Assembly (NCBI GenBank): GCA_028285105.1
Contig: JANQQE010000014.1
Coordinates: 124,001-188,000, forward strand
Direction: 5' to 3'
Length of the DNA: 64,000 bases
DNA from: Alphaproteobacteria bacterium
GTDB lineage: Bacteria > Planctomycetota > Phycisphaerae > UBA1845
Below, one piece after another: positions 34,838 through 44,016 of this stretch; position 1 is the first letter of the stretch, and each line of letters opens with the position of its first letter. Under the pieces are notes generated by a model. It did no database searches. It saw only the letters and a list, made by a program, of their open reading frames with translations, and was not told the origin of the DNA. The position numbers and the translations under genes are program-made.

Positions 34838-35542
34838 ATGAGCAAGGTCGTTCAAGACGCATCCGAAGCCGTCAAACGGGCGGGCATCAGCGACAATGCC
34901 GTCATCATGGCCGGCGGGTTCGGACTCTGCGGCATCCCCGAACACTGCATCGCCGCGATCCGCGATTCGGGCGTGAAGGGCTTGACCGTCATCAGCAACA
35001 ACTGCGGCGTCGATGATTTCGGACTGGGGTTGATGCTACAAACCAAGCAGATCAAGAAAATGATTTCCAGCTACGTCGGCGAGAACGCTGAATTTGAACG
35101 ACAATTCCTTGGCGGTGAACTCGAAGTGGACCTCGTTCCGCAAGGGACGTTGGCCGAGCGCATTCGGGCAGCCGGTGCGGGCATCCCGGCGTTTTATACA
35201 CCGACGGCTGTCGGCACGAAAATGGGCGAGGGAAAAGAGACCCGCGACTTTGCCGGGCGGACGTATCTAATGGAACACGCCCTGCACGCCGACTTCGCCA
35301 TCGTCAAAGCGCACATCGGCGACGAAAGCGGCAACCTCGTCTTCAATAAGACAGCCCGCAACTTCAATCCCATGATGGCCCAAGCCGGAAAGATCACCAT
35401 CGCCGAGGTAGAGAATCTCGTCCCCACCGGCGAGATCGACCCCGACCACGTCCACACCCCCGGCGTGTACGTAGACTACATATTCGAAGGCAAGAACTAC
35501 GAAAAAAGAATCGAGCAGCGAACGACCCGACCGCGCAATTGA
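34838..35542 (+). CDS. scoA: 3-oxoacid CoA-transferase, subunit A (orphan)
   Basis: A 234-residue subunit of succinyl-CoA:3-ketoacid CoA-transferase, which activates acetoacetate by moving CoA from succinyl-CoA. The start at the ATG 34838 (GGGAG upstream) gives the family length; the frame up to 34712 is not conserved. Subunit A markers are MAGGFGLCGIPE, ISNNCGVDDFGLGLML, QFLGGELEVDLVPQGTLAERIRAAGAGIPAFYTPT (in pieces) and GDESGNLVFNKTARNFNP. Subunit B, which holds the catalytic glutamate and normally follows directly, is not here: the next gene is on the other strand. Confidence 0.9.
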   Translation: MSKVVQDASEAVKRAGISDNAVIMAGGFGLCGIPEHCIAAIRDSGVKGLTVISNNCGVDDFGLGLMLQTKQIKKMISSYVGENAEFERQFLGGELEVDLVPQGTLAERIRAAGAGIPAFYTPTAVGTKMGEGKETRDFAGRTYLMEHALHADFAIVKAHIGDESGNLVFNKTARNFNPMMAQAGKITIAEVENLVPTGEIDPDHVHTPGVYVDYIFEGKNYEKRIEQRTTRPRN

Positions 35543-35591
35543 CCACACATGCAATGCCGGGGCAATACAGGAATACTCTGCTGAATTGTAA

Positions 35592-36476
35592 CTATTCCCA
35601 ATCTGGTGGCGGCAGGAATCGGCGAATGACCGTTTCGATGGGCGTGTCGGCGTCAATCCAAACAGGTTCATCGGAGGGTGGCGTCCACGGGGTAACGCCA
35701 GAATACTCAGACATGCTGCGTGCGTGAAAAATTCCATTCGGTTTGTCCAACCCGAACGTCGCGACAACATCTCTTGATTCTTCACTCCAAACGCCACCCG
35801 CGCCGACCTTGCTGACAACTTTCAGAATCGCCAATTCCTTTACGCCATCGTGGTCAAGGTCGCGCCATTGACACCGATGAATTGTTGATGTTGCCCCGGT
35901 ACCGCTGAATCCATAGCGCCCCATCCACACCATTTCATTGCCGTCCTTTCCCGGGCGCAGAATGCTTAAATACGTATGGTTTTTCACGAGGCCCGTATGA
36001 ACCGAATACACTGTGGACGTCACGCAAAACACCGGACGACTCCCTTCGCTCAGAGAAATTGGTGGCTCAGGTGGGTAGGTTGCAATTCGATCATCAGGAC
36101 CAGCCAAATACGATATGAGCAATTGGAGATTCCCGTCAGCCAAACAATGCATGCTCTGGTACTGCTCTCCGGACCAATATTGTTTCACGCCCTTTTCAGT
36201 TAGGCACGACCATGCAATCCAGCCTGGTTCAGGATTGTAAGATATCTGCGGCTGAAACAGCATTCCGACGGGGTGACCGGCGCTTCGCAATCCATTGGCT
36301 ACCAATCCGCTCCGCCACTCGCAGCCGACGCTCGACTTAGCCGCCGCGCGGGTCAGGTACCCTTTGGCTACAAGCCACCCCGCAAGAATAACCATGCTCA
36401 CAACGACGACACGCATGAGCTTCCACCGTTCGAACCGGGGGCAATCGTAGCTATGTCGAAAAAACATTTCATTCAT
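35592..36476 (-). CDS. Membrane-anchored protein of unknown function
   Basis: A 294-residue protein. Its ATG overlaps the stop of the gene at 36473-37975 by 4 bases, indicating translational coupling. One N-terminal membrane helix (MRVVVVSMVILAGWLVAKGYL in pieces, about residues 21-41) precedes a large extracytoplasmic domain with several cysteines and Trp/Tyr-rich segments (PGWIAWSCLTEKGVKQYW, CQWRDLDHDGVKELAILKVV). DLDHDGVKELAI resembles an FG-GAP/EF-hand-like calcium loop. No family is recognised. It probably works with its operon partner. Confidence 0.55.
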   Translation of the reverse strand: MNEMFFRHSYDCPRFERWKLMRVVVVSMVILAGWLVAKGYLTRAAAKSSVGCEWRSGLVANGLRSAGHPVGMLFQPQISYNPEPGWIAWSCLTEKGVKQYWSGEQYQSMHCLADGNLQLLISYLAGPDDRIATYPPEPPISLSEGSRPVFCVTSTVYSVHTGLVKNHTYLSILRPGKDGNEMVWMGRYGFSGTGATSTIHRCQWRDLDHDGVKELAILKVVSKVGAGGVWSEESRDVVATFGLDKPNGIFHARSMSEYSGVTPWTPPSDEPVWIDADTPIETVIRRFLPPPDWE

Positions 36477-37975
36477 AGTAATCCTCCGAGCGGACTGCTA
36501 TTGAGCACGAGTCTTGAGCAAACCAGCCAAATAGCGAAGTAGATCATCGCGTACTGCACAGCCACGCTGCATCCGCGCCATCGATTGAATGGATTTGCTC
36601 CGATTCCAATTGCCCACAACCACCCATACGCGGTTGCAGAAATCGTGACGGTGAACTTTGAGATCATACCGAGCATTTGGGTTTGAATATGACTGTCTCC
36701 CAGCGTAACGAAGCCTGCAATCGTGCAGGACGATACGGCCATAATCGCAACCGAAGAATACATCGCCCACTTCACGCCCGAACGCTTGGCGGCTCGGTGC
36801 CTTCCCGGCGCGTGGTAGCTGATGAGCGAGGCGATTCCTACCATTGCGCCGAACTTGATTGTCCACGCGATGACCGCTTGTGCGAACCAGACCGCGACGC
36901 GATCTGGCGAATCGAAAAACCGCTGATCGCGAATGGGCATCGATAGAAGATCCGGCCAATATCGTGTGATGACGTAGCGAATGTAATATTGATAATTCGT
37001 CAGAAGCACCGCTACCAGTACTGCGTTTGCCAAATGGAAGAACACCCACCGGATGCTGCGTCCCCATCGATCGGGCATGGACAGGCCTCGGGCCGCCCGT
37101 TTTGGCGTGAATAGAATGCACACGATCGATTTCAGATAGACTGTCGGCAAGTATCCGCGATCGGATTGGTCCCAGGGCAATCGATGAAACGCCCAGCGGC
37201 GAAAGCTCTTGCGATCCGTTGGAAACGCTCCGCCGCATTCCGGACATCGCTCACCCTTTAGCTTGCGTAGCGAATAGCCACAGTCGGGGCAGACGGGTCG
37301 CCAGCGATTCATGCGCAAGGGTGGCAGTTGCAACTCCTGATCGCAACTTGTGCAGTTGCGGGAACCACAGCGATCAAACCGAAATCCGCAAGACGCGCAT
37401 CGCCGATATTGGCCGCTCCGCATGTCCGATCTGAAAATGAGCGAAGGTATAATCGCCGTAATGACAAGCCAGATGATGATTGACAAGTAAATGGCTGGCG
37501 GCGTACTTATCATATCGATCAAAAGAAACACGCCAATCGGAACGCCAGCCGTTCCCCAAAGACACATTAACCACCATAACTGCAGAAAGACACCGACCGG
37601 CGGCTTGTGCTTGCGGCTGACAATTCGAAACACAATGAATCCGAAAACGCACTCGCCCAACACCAATGCAAATAAAGCCCTCGCTGCCCAGAGGCTGCAA
37701 AAAAACTCGATGAAGACGCCCGGTTCAAACAACGGGTCTTCTCGCATTCTCCAATGAATTGGTGTATTGACCGATCCGTCCCAGGCTGCCAGCGAAAGCG
37801 TCAGGGTTGGAACAATCCAATGCCAGATGACAATGAACACAACCTGAATAGCGCAAACACGCCAATCGTGCGCATTTGACTTGGCGAGAAGCACGTTGCT
37901 CATGTCAAGCGACTTGGATGAAACGCCATCGTCGATGTTCAATCCCCGTTCAGGTAATGGCGGTGATTCTCGCAC
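36473..37975 (-). CDS. Polytopic membrane protein with central zinc ribbons
   Basis: A 500-residue protein starting at the GTG at 37975 (GAG 6 bp upstream); the ATG at 37903 is an alternative with a poorer site. Hydrophobic helices (at least seven) flank a soluble middle part (about residues 195-265). That part has two cysteine pairs of rubredoxin/zinc-ribbon type: CASCGFRFDRCGSRNCTSC, then CPDCGYSLRKLKGERCPECG. The second pattern is frequent in planctomycete membrane proteins of unknown function. It overlaps the next gene by 4 bases. Possible roles include metal sensing or nucleic-acid contact on the cytoplasmic face; neither is shown. Confidence 0.65.
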   Translation of the reverse strand: MRESPPLPERGLNIDDGVSSKSLDMSNVLLAKSNAHDWRVCAIQVVFIVIWHWIVPTLTLSLAAWDGSVNTPIHWRMREDPLFEPGVFIEFFCSLWAARALFALVLGECVFGFIVFRIVSRKHKPPVGVFLQLWWLMCLWGTAGVPIGVFLLIDMISTPPAIYLSIIIWLVITAIIPSLIFRSDMRSGQYRRCASCGFRFDRCGSRNCTSCDQELQLPPLRMNRWRPVCPDCGYSLRKLKGERCPECGGAFPTDRKSFRRWAFHRLPWDQSDRGYLPTVYLKSIVCILFTPKRAARGLSMPDRWGRSIRWVFFHLANAVLVAVLLTNYQYYIRYVITRYWPDLLSMPIRDQRFFDSPDRVAVWFAQAVIAWTIKFGAMVGIASLISYHAPGRHRAAKRSGVKWAMYSSVAIMAVSSCTIAGFVTLGDSHIQTQMLGMISKFTVTISATAYGWLWAIGIGANPFNRWRGCSVAVQYAMIYFAIWLVCSRLVLNSSPLGGLL

Positions 37976-38349
37976 CCTAAGCTCGAAACCATCACGATGC
38001 GATGAAATTGTTCCTATGGAGGTGAATTACGGCAAACGCCACCGGAAGTCGCATTCACGGGATTTTCAATTAGCGCATTGTCATTGAAGTGCAGGTCGAA
38101 GTCAGCCCCCCAGACTGCCTGCGCGTTGCTACGGTATGCTCTGTTGTGAATATCCACGGTTGAGGCCGGCTGCCGCTCAACGCGGGTTGGAGTCGACGCG
38201 TGATTCTGATCTGCCAGTGCCGGCACCTTCTATTGAGCATTAGTTGGTGTCGGTTCCGAAACTTGCTCGGCTAACTTGATCAACAACCAGTCGGCATCCT
38301 TGCACTGCCTATCAACTGGTGAATGAATCCGTCAATGCTCGCTCTTGGA
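37976..38349. other. Intergenic region with a doubtful minus-strand ORF
   Basis: A 70-codon minus-strand frame (38014-38226, MPALADQNHASTPTRVERQP...) has no ribosome-binding site or family resemblance. I see no RNA gene or repeat. It separates two minus-strand genes. Confidence 0.35.
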
Positions 38350-40017
38350 TTAGGTATTTGGAATACATTTGCAGCTTGAATCAATTTGTGAATCGGCGTA
38401 TTGCCAGACTGCATTGAATCGCTGTTCAACTGTGGCTGCCTCGGCGAATTTGCTTTGGGCTTTCAGTGCTTGCATCAGTCCGTACAACGACCAACCGTTC
38501 TCACGCCAATTCTTGAGGTCCTCGCGATAGACGCGCTCTGCTTCGGCATGATTACCGGCTTTCATGTACACTGCGCCCAAGGTGTGGCGAATCGGTTGAA
38601 GCCATTGCGGCGGCTCACCGTATGACAGCGCGTCTTCAAGCTTCGCGCCTTCTTCCAAATGGTTTGCCGCTTGTTCCCAGTCGCCCTTCTGAAGTGCGAT
38701 CTCACCCGCGATAAAATGATCCCCGACCTCCAGCACGCGTGTGGCTAGATCCGGGCCGCCCCAATAGGCATCCTTCGGTACCCTCGTTTTGCAGTCTTTG
38801 AACTTGCGGTATTCGTGCTCGGCGTTTTTGAAATCCTTCTTCGCTGCGTACGCCACAGCCCGACTTGCCCGCCAAGTCGCGCGGGTGATTGGCAGGAACT
38901 TCGGTGGTGCCGGTTCTGAGATGATGTCATCCCATCGCCCGAAACGCTTTTGCACATCGAAAACCGAACACATCCAAAAATCGAAAATCGGTCCGACACG
39001 CTCCAGGTCTTCTTTGGGAATATCGCTCCACATGTCGCGGGCAGCCGCCAGCGCCTCTTTCTCGCGCCCGGTCATCATCGCGGCGAACGCCAGCATGTGC
39101 GAATTGTGAACCATGTACAACCACTGAATCGTCTGCTTCGGCGCGAGCTTTTGATACGCATCGTCGGCGGCCATCGCTTTGACGCTCTGATCGATTGCCC
39201 GTTTCCACAAGCCGGTTTTGACATAAATATGCGAAGGCATGTGCAGCATATGACCGCTGACGGGAACCATGTCGCTGAGCTGGTTGGCAGCAGGAATTCC
39301 TCGGTCGGGATCGGCACTCGGTTCGACGGCATGAATGTAAAGGTGCTTCGCTCCCGGGTGGTTCGGAGCCATCGCCATCACACGTTCAAGTACACTTTCG
39401 ATTTCGAGGGTGTCTTCGGCTGGGTTGAAGTCGAGGTCGTAAAGCATCCAGGGGCGCTGCACCATGAGCGAATCGGCATAGAGCGTTCCAACATCGGAGT
39501 CGTTCGGATACTTCGCCCATAACTTGCCCATCGCATCGCCAAACGCTTCGTTCAATGCGGTGCGATCTTCGGGTTCGGGCATCGCATAGCGGGATTTCAG
39601 CGCTTCAATCAGATTGCGCTCGACCGGTGTAAGATGATCTACGATCGCCAACGCTTTCTGCATCGCGTCCCATGCCGCCTGCGAACGCTGCTCGGTCATG
39701 ATCGGATCGTTGTAGTTGGGCCCTTCGCAGTACGCCACGCCCCACCACGCCATCGCGCAGGTCGGATCGATCTCAGCCGCTTTCTTAAACGATTTGATCG
39801 CCTCGTCATGATTGAATGCGTACATCCAATTCAGTCCCTGATTAAAATACGCTTGTGATTCGGCAGCGTTCGTCGTGACAACCCGCGTATGCGGGCCAGT
39901 GCCCGAAAAAATCTGCGCCGGTGTGTCGTCAACAAACTGCGGTGATTTGCTCGAAGCGCATCCGGCGACAAGCACCATCGTAATAATCGTTGAAGTGATC
40001 CCTGCTTGGTTAAACAT
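38350..40017 (-). CDS. TPR-repeat lipoprotein
   Basis: About 555 residues. The ATG at 40017 is chosen because AAGGAG lies 7 bp upstream; the ATG at 40023 would be only one base from it. Lipobox VAGC gives a lipid anchor. TPR units start near residue 55 (AYFNQGLNWMYAFNHDEAIKSFKKA in pieces) and recur near the C-terminus (HTLGAVYMKAGNHAEAERVY). The middle has the family signature VSGHMLHMPSHIYVKTG and a His/Met-rich stretch (MVHNSHMLAFAAMMTG), seen in a widespread TPR family of unknown function; metal binding is conceivable. It ends in CKCIPNT. Stand-alone gene. Confidence 0.7.
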   Translation of the reverse strand: MFNQAGITSTIITMVLVAGCASSKSPQFVDDTPAQIFSGTGPHTRVVTTNAAESQAYFNQGLNWMYAFNHDEAIKSFKKAAEIDPTCAMAWWGVAYCEGPNYNDPIMTEQRSQAAWDAMQKALAIVDHLTPVERNLIEALKSRYAMPEPEDRTALNEAFGDAMGKLWAKYPNDSDVGTLYADSLMVQRPWMLYDLDFNPAEDTLEIESVLERVMAMAPNHPGAKHLYIHAVEPSADPDRGIPAANQLSDMVPVSGHMLHMPSHIYVKTGLWKRAIDQSVKAMAADDAYQKLAPKQTIQWLYMVHNSHMLAFAAMMTGREKEALAAARDMWSDIPKEDLERVGPIFDFWMCSVFDVQKRFGRWDDIISEPAPPKFLPITRATWRASRAVAYAAKKDFKNAEHEYRKFKDCKTRVPKDAYWGGPDLATRVLEVGDHFIAGEIALQKGDWEQAANHLEEGAKLEDALSYGEPPQWLQPIRHTLGAVYMKAGNHAEAERVYREDLKNWRENGWSLYGLMQALKAQSKFAEAATVEQRFNAVWQYADSQIDSSCKCIPNT

Positions 40018-40352
40018 GGTCATACTCCTTCGCCAGTGGTATAGAGCATTTGCCCTGAAGACTCACCAGCAGATTCGAATTGAATGGCAATCCGATTGCG
40101 CATCGCCCGAAGTTGCTCTGATCGCACAGGATTTTCTAGAATGTGTGCAATTATTCAACCAAATGAATGAAATCGGGCATTTTTGCACCGTGTATATGCA
40201 GGATCGGCGTTTTCAACGCATTGGTCAGGAGGGACTCCTGGCTTTACTGCCCAGCAATTCCAAGGGCATGCACGGAATGATGCGATGTGTTGATGGGTCG
40301 ATCGGTTAACCGAGCATATAATTTCAGCAGGCAACTTGAATAGGATGCATTC
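40018..40352. other. Intergenic region with a -10 element for the DUF488 gene
   Basis: TATAAT occurs at 40317-40322, 31 bases before the ATG at 40353. The best -35 (TTGATG, 40290-40295) is 21 bases away, longer than normal, so the promoter is tentative. A plus-strand frame at 40166-40309 (MNEIGHFCTVYMQDRRF...) has no ribosome-binding site. Nothing else is evident. Confidence 0.4.
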
Positions 40353-40703
40353 ATGCCCCTCAAGCTAAAACGGATTTACGAAGACGCTGCCAAAGGTGAC
40401 GGTGTACGGATCCTTGTCGATCGACTATGGCCGCGCGGTATTTCTAAAGAAAAAGCAAACGTTGACGAATGGATGCGCGACATCGCCCCCTCGAACGAAC
40501 TGCGCAAGTGGGTTCATGAAGACCCATCCCGATGGGATGAGTTCAAGCGGCGATACTTCAAGGACTTGCGTGAACACACCGAAACCATCGAATCCCTGCG
40601 CAAGATTGCGAAGCGTAAGGCGGTCACGCTGCTCTTTGCGGCTAAGGATGTCGAACGAAACAATGCCGTCGCCCTGCTGGAGTACCTCAAGAGGGGTATG
40701 TAA
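40353..40703 (+). CDS. DUF488 family protein
   Basis: A 116-residue protein of the DUF488/YeaO family, with AGGATG about 6 bp before the ATG. The diagnostic start ILVDRLWPRGISKEKANVDEW is quoted in part as VDRLWPRG near residue 22. IAPSNELRKWVHEDPSRWDEF and the C-terminal KRKAVTLLFAAKDVERNNAV follow. Members are small cytosolic proteins of unclear function, some linked to haem or stress responses. It stands alone, followed by a TPR gene remnant. Confidence 0.88.
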   Translation: MPLKLKRIYEDAAKGDGVRILVDRLWPRGISKEKANVDEWMRDIAPSNELRKWVHEDPSRWDEFKRRYFKDLREHTETIESLRKIAKRKAVTLLFAAKDVERNNAVALLEYLKRGM

Positions 40704-40770
40704 TCGGACACATCCTTCTCCTCCTTTGAATCGCAATCGCTGCAAATCACATTCAAGTCCGGTTCGCTAA

Positions 40771-41145
40771 AAGGTTCTGCGCGGTTTTCGACCAATCCCT
40801 GCATTACCTCCCGAAGTCGCACTCTACCGTGTCGATCTTGCCAATGCGCACGAAGCCCGAAACAAGTTCGAGCCCGGAGAACGCTTATACTCTCAAGCCT
40901 TGAATATCTACGACGATTTACCGGAAGACAGCAACCCATTCGCGGTCGATGCTCTCGAAAAATACCGTGTCGAAACACCGCCGGTCATCATGCTGGCATC
41001 GATGAGGTTTCATCTGAGCGAAACGGGTCGAGGGATGGAGGCGATCTGCGATGGAATGGGCATGGAGTGCAAGCAGCTGACACAAGGACAACTGACCAAC
41101 ACTCCGCTCGCGCAGACCAAAGTCAGAATTATCTATGGACTATAA
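40771..41145 (+). pseudogene. C-terminal remnant of a TPR protein
   Basis: From the stop at 40768 the frame reads without any ATG or GTG until a TTG at 40900. Even so, the codons before that TTG encode the first half of a TPR-like unit: ALYRVDLANAHEARNKFEPG, then ERLYSQALNIYDDLPED and PFAVDALEKYR. The likeness therefore starts before any usable start codon, pointing to a 5'-truncated gene. The last 6 bases overlap the convergent deacetylase gene. A TTG-initiated 81-residue protein cannot be excluded. Confidence 0.45.
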
Positions 41146-42069
41146 ACCACGAATCCATTCTTCGACCAGTGTCCGATCGACGGTTGTATCGGGCGTCTCG
41201 ACGTAGCATTCGGGAACATCGAATGTGATGGTTGCGTTTGAAGTCTGAGCGTACGATGCTTCGATTTCATCGATCCAATTGTCGAGGTTGGCGGCTGTAA
41301 ATGCGTTGACATGAAGCAGTATGTCGATGACGTCGCGGTCCCAATTTCTGAAGATACCGCTGCGAATACGGCGGCGGACAAATTCAATACGCTCCGACTT
41401 CGTTTCAAAAGGGAGGCTGTCGGCAAGAGCAGGTTCGGATTCGAAGTTGTCGGTCCAGTCAATGCTGTCGATGATAAATCCACGATAGACCCATCCGCGT
41501 TGAATCGCGACGGTTTGTGCTTCCGAGCGACTTAACCCGCTCCCACCGAACGGTTGTCGAAATAAGGGCGTGAACCACTCGCTTTGATTCCCACCGACGG
41601 TTTCAAGCGAATCGTCGATGTAGGCTACCAGCCGATCAAGATCGTTCTCCATTGCAACGCGCCCAAGAAGCGGCGGCCCAAGCGTCTGCGACCAGATTGC
41701 CGGGGCATGATTGAACGCATGATAACCCAGCACATGATCGTATTCGTAAATCTCTTTCAACCCTTCGCCAAACAAACCAGCAACTTGATCGCCGATGACA
41801 TCGTAGCCCGGCCCTTCAACGAAAAATGCAGCCCGAACGCCTCGTCGCTCCAAGGTCATCAGGATATCGCGCAAGGGCTGGAGCAATTCAACCGATTCGG
41901 AAGTGGAACCATCAAACGATTGGTCGGCAGCAAGCGGTCCGTCATCGAAAGTCAACACCACCGAAACGTGATCGGCTGACTCACTCTCGCAGGTGTTTTC
42001 GACATCACATCCACCACCGGAGAAAATCGAGCATAGCAGAAAATACCAAAGTAATAACGAGCGTTTCAA
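41140..42069 (-). CDS. Polysaccharide deacetylase-family lipoprotein
   Basis: A 309-residue NodB-fold hydrolase (CE4 type), which removes acetyl groups from chitin, peptidoglycan or polysaccharides. It starts at a TTG (42069) with a weak GGGA upstream. The signal peptide ends in lipobox SGGGC. Motif 1 VVLTFDDGPL (catalytic base and metal Asp), motif 2 GYHAFNH (HxxxH) and motif 3 RQPFGGSG are all visible. The later LLHVNAFTAANLD provides the motif-5 histidine region. It likely acts on the cell envelope. It stands between a TPR remnant and the hemerythrin gene. Confidence 0.82.
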   Translation of the reverse strand: MKRSLLLWYFLLCSIFSGGGCDVENTCESESADHVSVVLTFDDGPLAADQSFDGSTSESVELLQPLRDILMTLERRGVRAAFFVEGPGYDVIGDQVAGLFGEGLKEIYEYDHVLGYHAFNHAPAIWSQTLGPPLLGRVAMENDLDRLVAYIDDSLETVGGNQSEWFTPLFRQPFGGSGLSRSEAQTVAIQRGWVYRGFIIDSIDWTDNFESEPALADSLPFETKSERIEFVRRRIRSGIFRNWDRDVIDILLHVNAFTAANLDNWIDEIEASYAQTSNATITFDVPECYVETPDTTVDRTLVEEWIRGL

Positions 42070-42416
42070 AACTAAATCCCGTATGCAGGTTTTGAGATAG
42101 TGCGTTGTACTCAGAGTTGAATATCACGTGAACGCAATTGCATACGCCTGTGAACCTCGAATCTAGTGAACCCACAGCGATGTTTATCTCCGGACATTGA
42201 GTAGTAGATTATCACAGAGTGGAGTGCGCGAAAACAACCAACGCATGGGTCAACACGCGCGATTGGGGCAACATCGATCGCATCGGTACTCAATTCCTGC
42301 TTCCGCTCGATGGTCAGCCGTCTACGATTCGACCAGTTGAACGCAGTTGCCCCAATCCTGCGTTCTTTGGCACACCGATTGCTCATTCTTCTTTCGTTCG
42401 AATAAAGGAGACCACC

Positions 42417-42869
42417 GTGAAACCGCAAGAATTCGCAAAATGGATGCGTGAGGAACATGACCGGGTACACGACTTGGCGCTCAAGCTGCGCGAGGCTGTT
42501 GCGAAGATTCCCCGCGTGAATCGTGGGGAATGGCTGACGCAACTTCGCGAACGATTTGAACACTTGCGAGCACACTTGCACAAGCACATGGCGCTGGAGG
42601 AACAGGACGGTTACTTGCCTACCGTTGCAACGCATCGGCCTACGCTAAGCGGTGAAGTGGATCGCCTCCGCCACGAACATGATGAAATCGTCAAGATCAT
42701 GGAAGGCATTCGGCGCGACATGCATGAACTGACGGAAAACGACCCACTGCTGATTCGGGATTGCTGCCGTCGCCTCGAAAACCTCATCGGTTTCATCGAG
42801 CATCACGAGCAGGACGAAAACTTGATCGTACTCTCAGCATTTACAGATGAAATCGGTACGAAGGATTGA
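42417..42869 (+). CDS. Hemerythrin HHE-domain protein
   Basis: A 150-residue four-helix protein. The GTG at 42417 is the start: AAGGAG lies 6 bp upstream and the family begins there (VKPQEFAKWMREEHDRVHDL), while the frame to 42219 is non-coding. Candidate di-iron ligands are spread over the helices: EEHDRVHD, HLRAHLHKHMALEE, LRHEHDEIV, and FIEHHEQDEN. HHE proteins bind O2 or sense iron, oxygen or nitric oxide. It converges on cheB with a single base between stops, but no functional link is evident. Confidence 0.85.
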   Translation: MKPQEFAKWMREEHDRVHDLALKLREAVAKIPRVNRGEWLTQLRERFEHLRAHLHKHMALEEQDGYLPTVATHRPTLSGEVDRLRHEHDEIVKIMEGIRRDMHELTENDPLLIRDCCRRLENLIGFIEHHEQDENLIVLSAFTDEIGTKD

Positions 42870-42870
42870 G

Positions 42871-43944
42871 TTAGCCAGCTGCCACTTTTGCGGCGAACTT
42901 TTTCCTCAATGCCGATATCGCGACATGGGCGACGTTGCCTGGCGTGGTGACATGCTGCACCGCGCCGATTTCTGCCGCCACCTTCGGCATGCCGTACACA
43001 ACGCACGACGCTTCGCTCTGCCCAATGGTAATCGCCCCGTGTTGTCGCATCTTGAGCAGACCCTCGGCACCGTCTGCACCCATCCCTGTCAGGATGACAC
43101 CGACCGCCTTCTTGCCGACCAGTTCCGCAACGGATTCGAACAAAACGTCGGCAGCAGGACAATGCCGATTGACGAGTTCATCCGTACCGGTTTTCAAACA
43201 CAATCGACCACCGGAACGAACGACACTCATCTGCACACCGCCTCGTGCCACGAATGCGCGCCCCGGTTCCAATACGTCGCCATCGACCGCTTCGCTGACG
43301 GTCATCTCGCTGTAGTCATTCAGACGTTCTGCGAATGACTTGGTGAAACCGGGCGGCATGTGTTGGACGATGGCCACGGGGGGAAAGTCACTGGGCACAT
43401 TTTGGAGCAGTTCTCTCAGGGCTTCGGTACCACCCGTCGATGAACCGATCGCCACCAGGTAACGACTCGGATCGACGCCTGCCGAAAGACAGGTTCGCTT
43501 AACGGGTGGCGTCGTCGAAGGCTTGACCGTCTTGACGTTAACAGCAACAGCCGCCGCCCTGATCTTAAATGCCAGATCGTTTCCAAGTCGCATCAGCGCC
43601 TCCTTGCCTCCACCGGATGGTTTTGCCACAAAGTCAACCGCACCGGCTTCGATGGCTCTTAGCGCTGCGTGACTGCTCGCGTTTGCAACACCGCTGCACA
43701 TGATGACCGGAACGGGATAGTGGGTTTGCAGCTTTTTGAGAAATGTCAGACCGTCCATACGCGGCATTTCGATGTCGAGGACGATGACATCGGGGCGTTG
43801 CCCGGCGATCACGTCGCGTGCCTGGTATGGGTCAGCTGCTTCGCCCACGACCTTGATGTCGGGTGCGTTCGATATCGATTTGGCCAACATCGTGCGGACC
43901 GTTGGCGAATCGTCAACAATGAGTACGCGAATAGACTTGCTCAT
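42871..43944 (-). CDS. cheB: Chemotaxis protein-glutamate methylesterase CheB
   Basis: A 357-residue response regulator-methylesterase that removes methyl groups from chemoreceptors, resetting sensitivity. The receiver domain (residues 3-120) has DDSP, the phosphorylation Asp (VIVLDIEMPRMDG, about residue 57) and the K in VAKPSGGG. The esterase domain (about 165-350) has IGSSTGG (catalytic Ser), VQHMPPGFT (His) and TGMGADGAEG (Asp). Last gene of the minus-strand chemosensory operon, 72 bp after cheR, with which it balances receptor methylation. Confidence 0.96.
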   Translation of the reverse strand: MSKSIRVLIVDDSPTVRTMLAKSISNAPDIKVVGEAADPYQARDVIAGQRPDVIVLDIEMPRMDGLTFLKKLQTHYPVPVIMCSGVANASSHAALRAIEAGAVDFVAKPSGGGKEALMRLGNDLAFKIRAAAVAVNVKTVKPSTTPPVKRTCLSAGVDPSRYLVAIGSSTGGTEALRELLQNVPSDFPPVAIVQHMPPGFTKSFAERLNDYSEMTVSEAVDGDVLEPGRAFVARGGVQMSVVRSGGRLCLKTGTDELVNRHCPAADVLFESVAELVGKKAVGVILTGMGADGAEGLLKMRQHGAITIGQSEASCVVYGMPKVAAEIGAVQHVTTPGNVAHVAISALRKKFAAKVAAG

Positions 43945-44016
43945 CTTTGGTTCAATCTCCCATCCCGAATACCGCGTTCAATCCCTTCGAACGACGGCGA
44001 TTTGACCCGATTCAGT

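Noticed and set aside
38014-38226. 70-codon minus-strand ORF
   Set aside because: No ribosome-binding site and no family likeness; probably chance.
40166-40309. 48-codon plus-strand ORF before DUF488
   Set aside because: No ribosome-binding site, and it overlaps the promoter area of the DUF488 gene.
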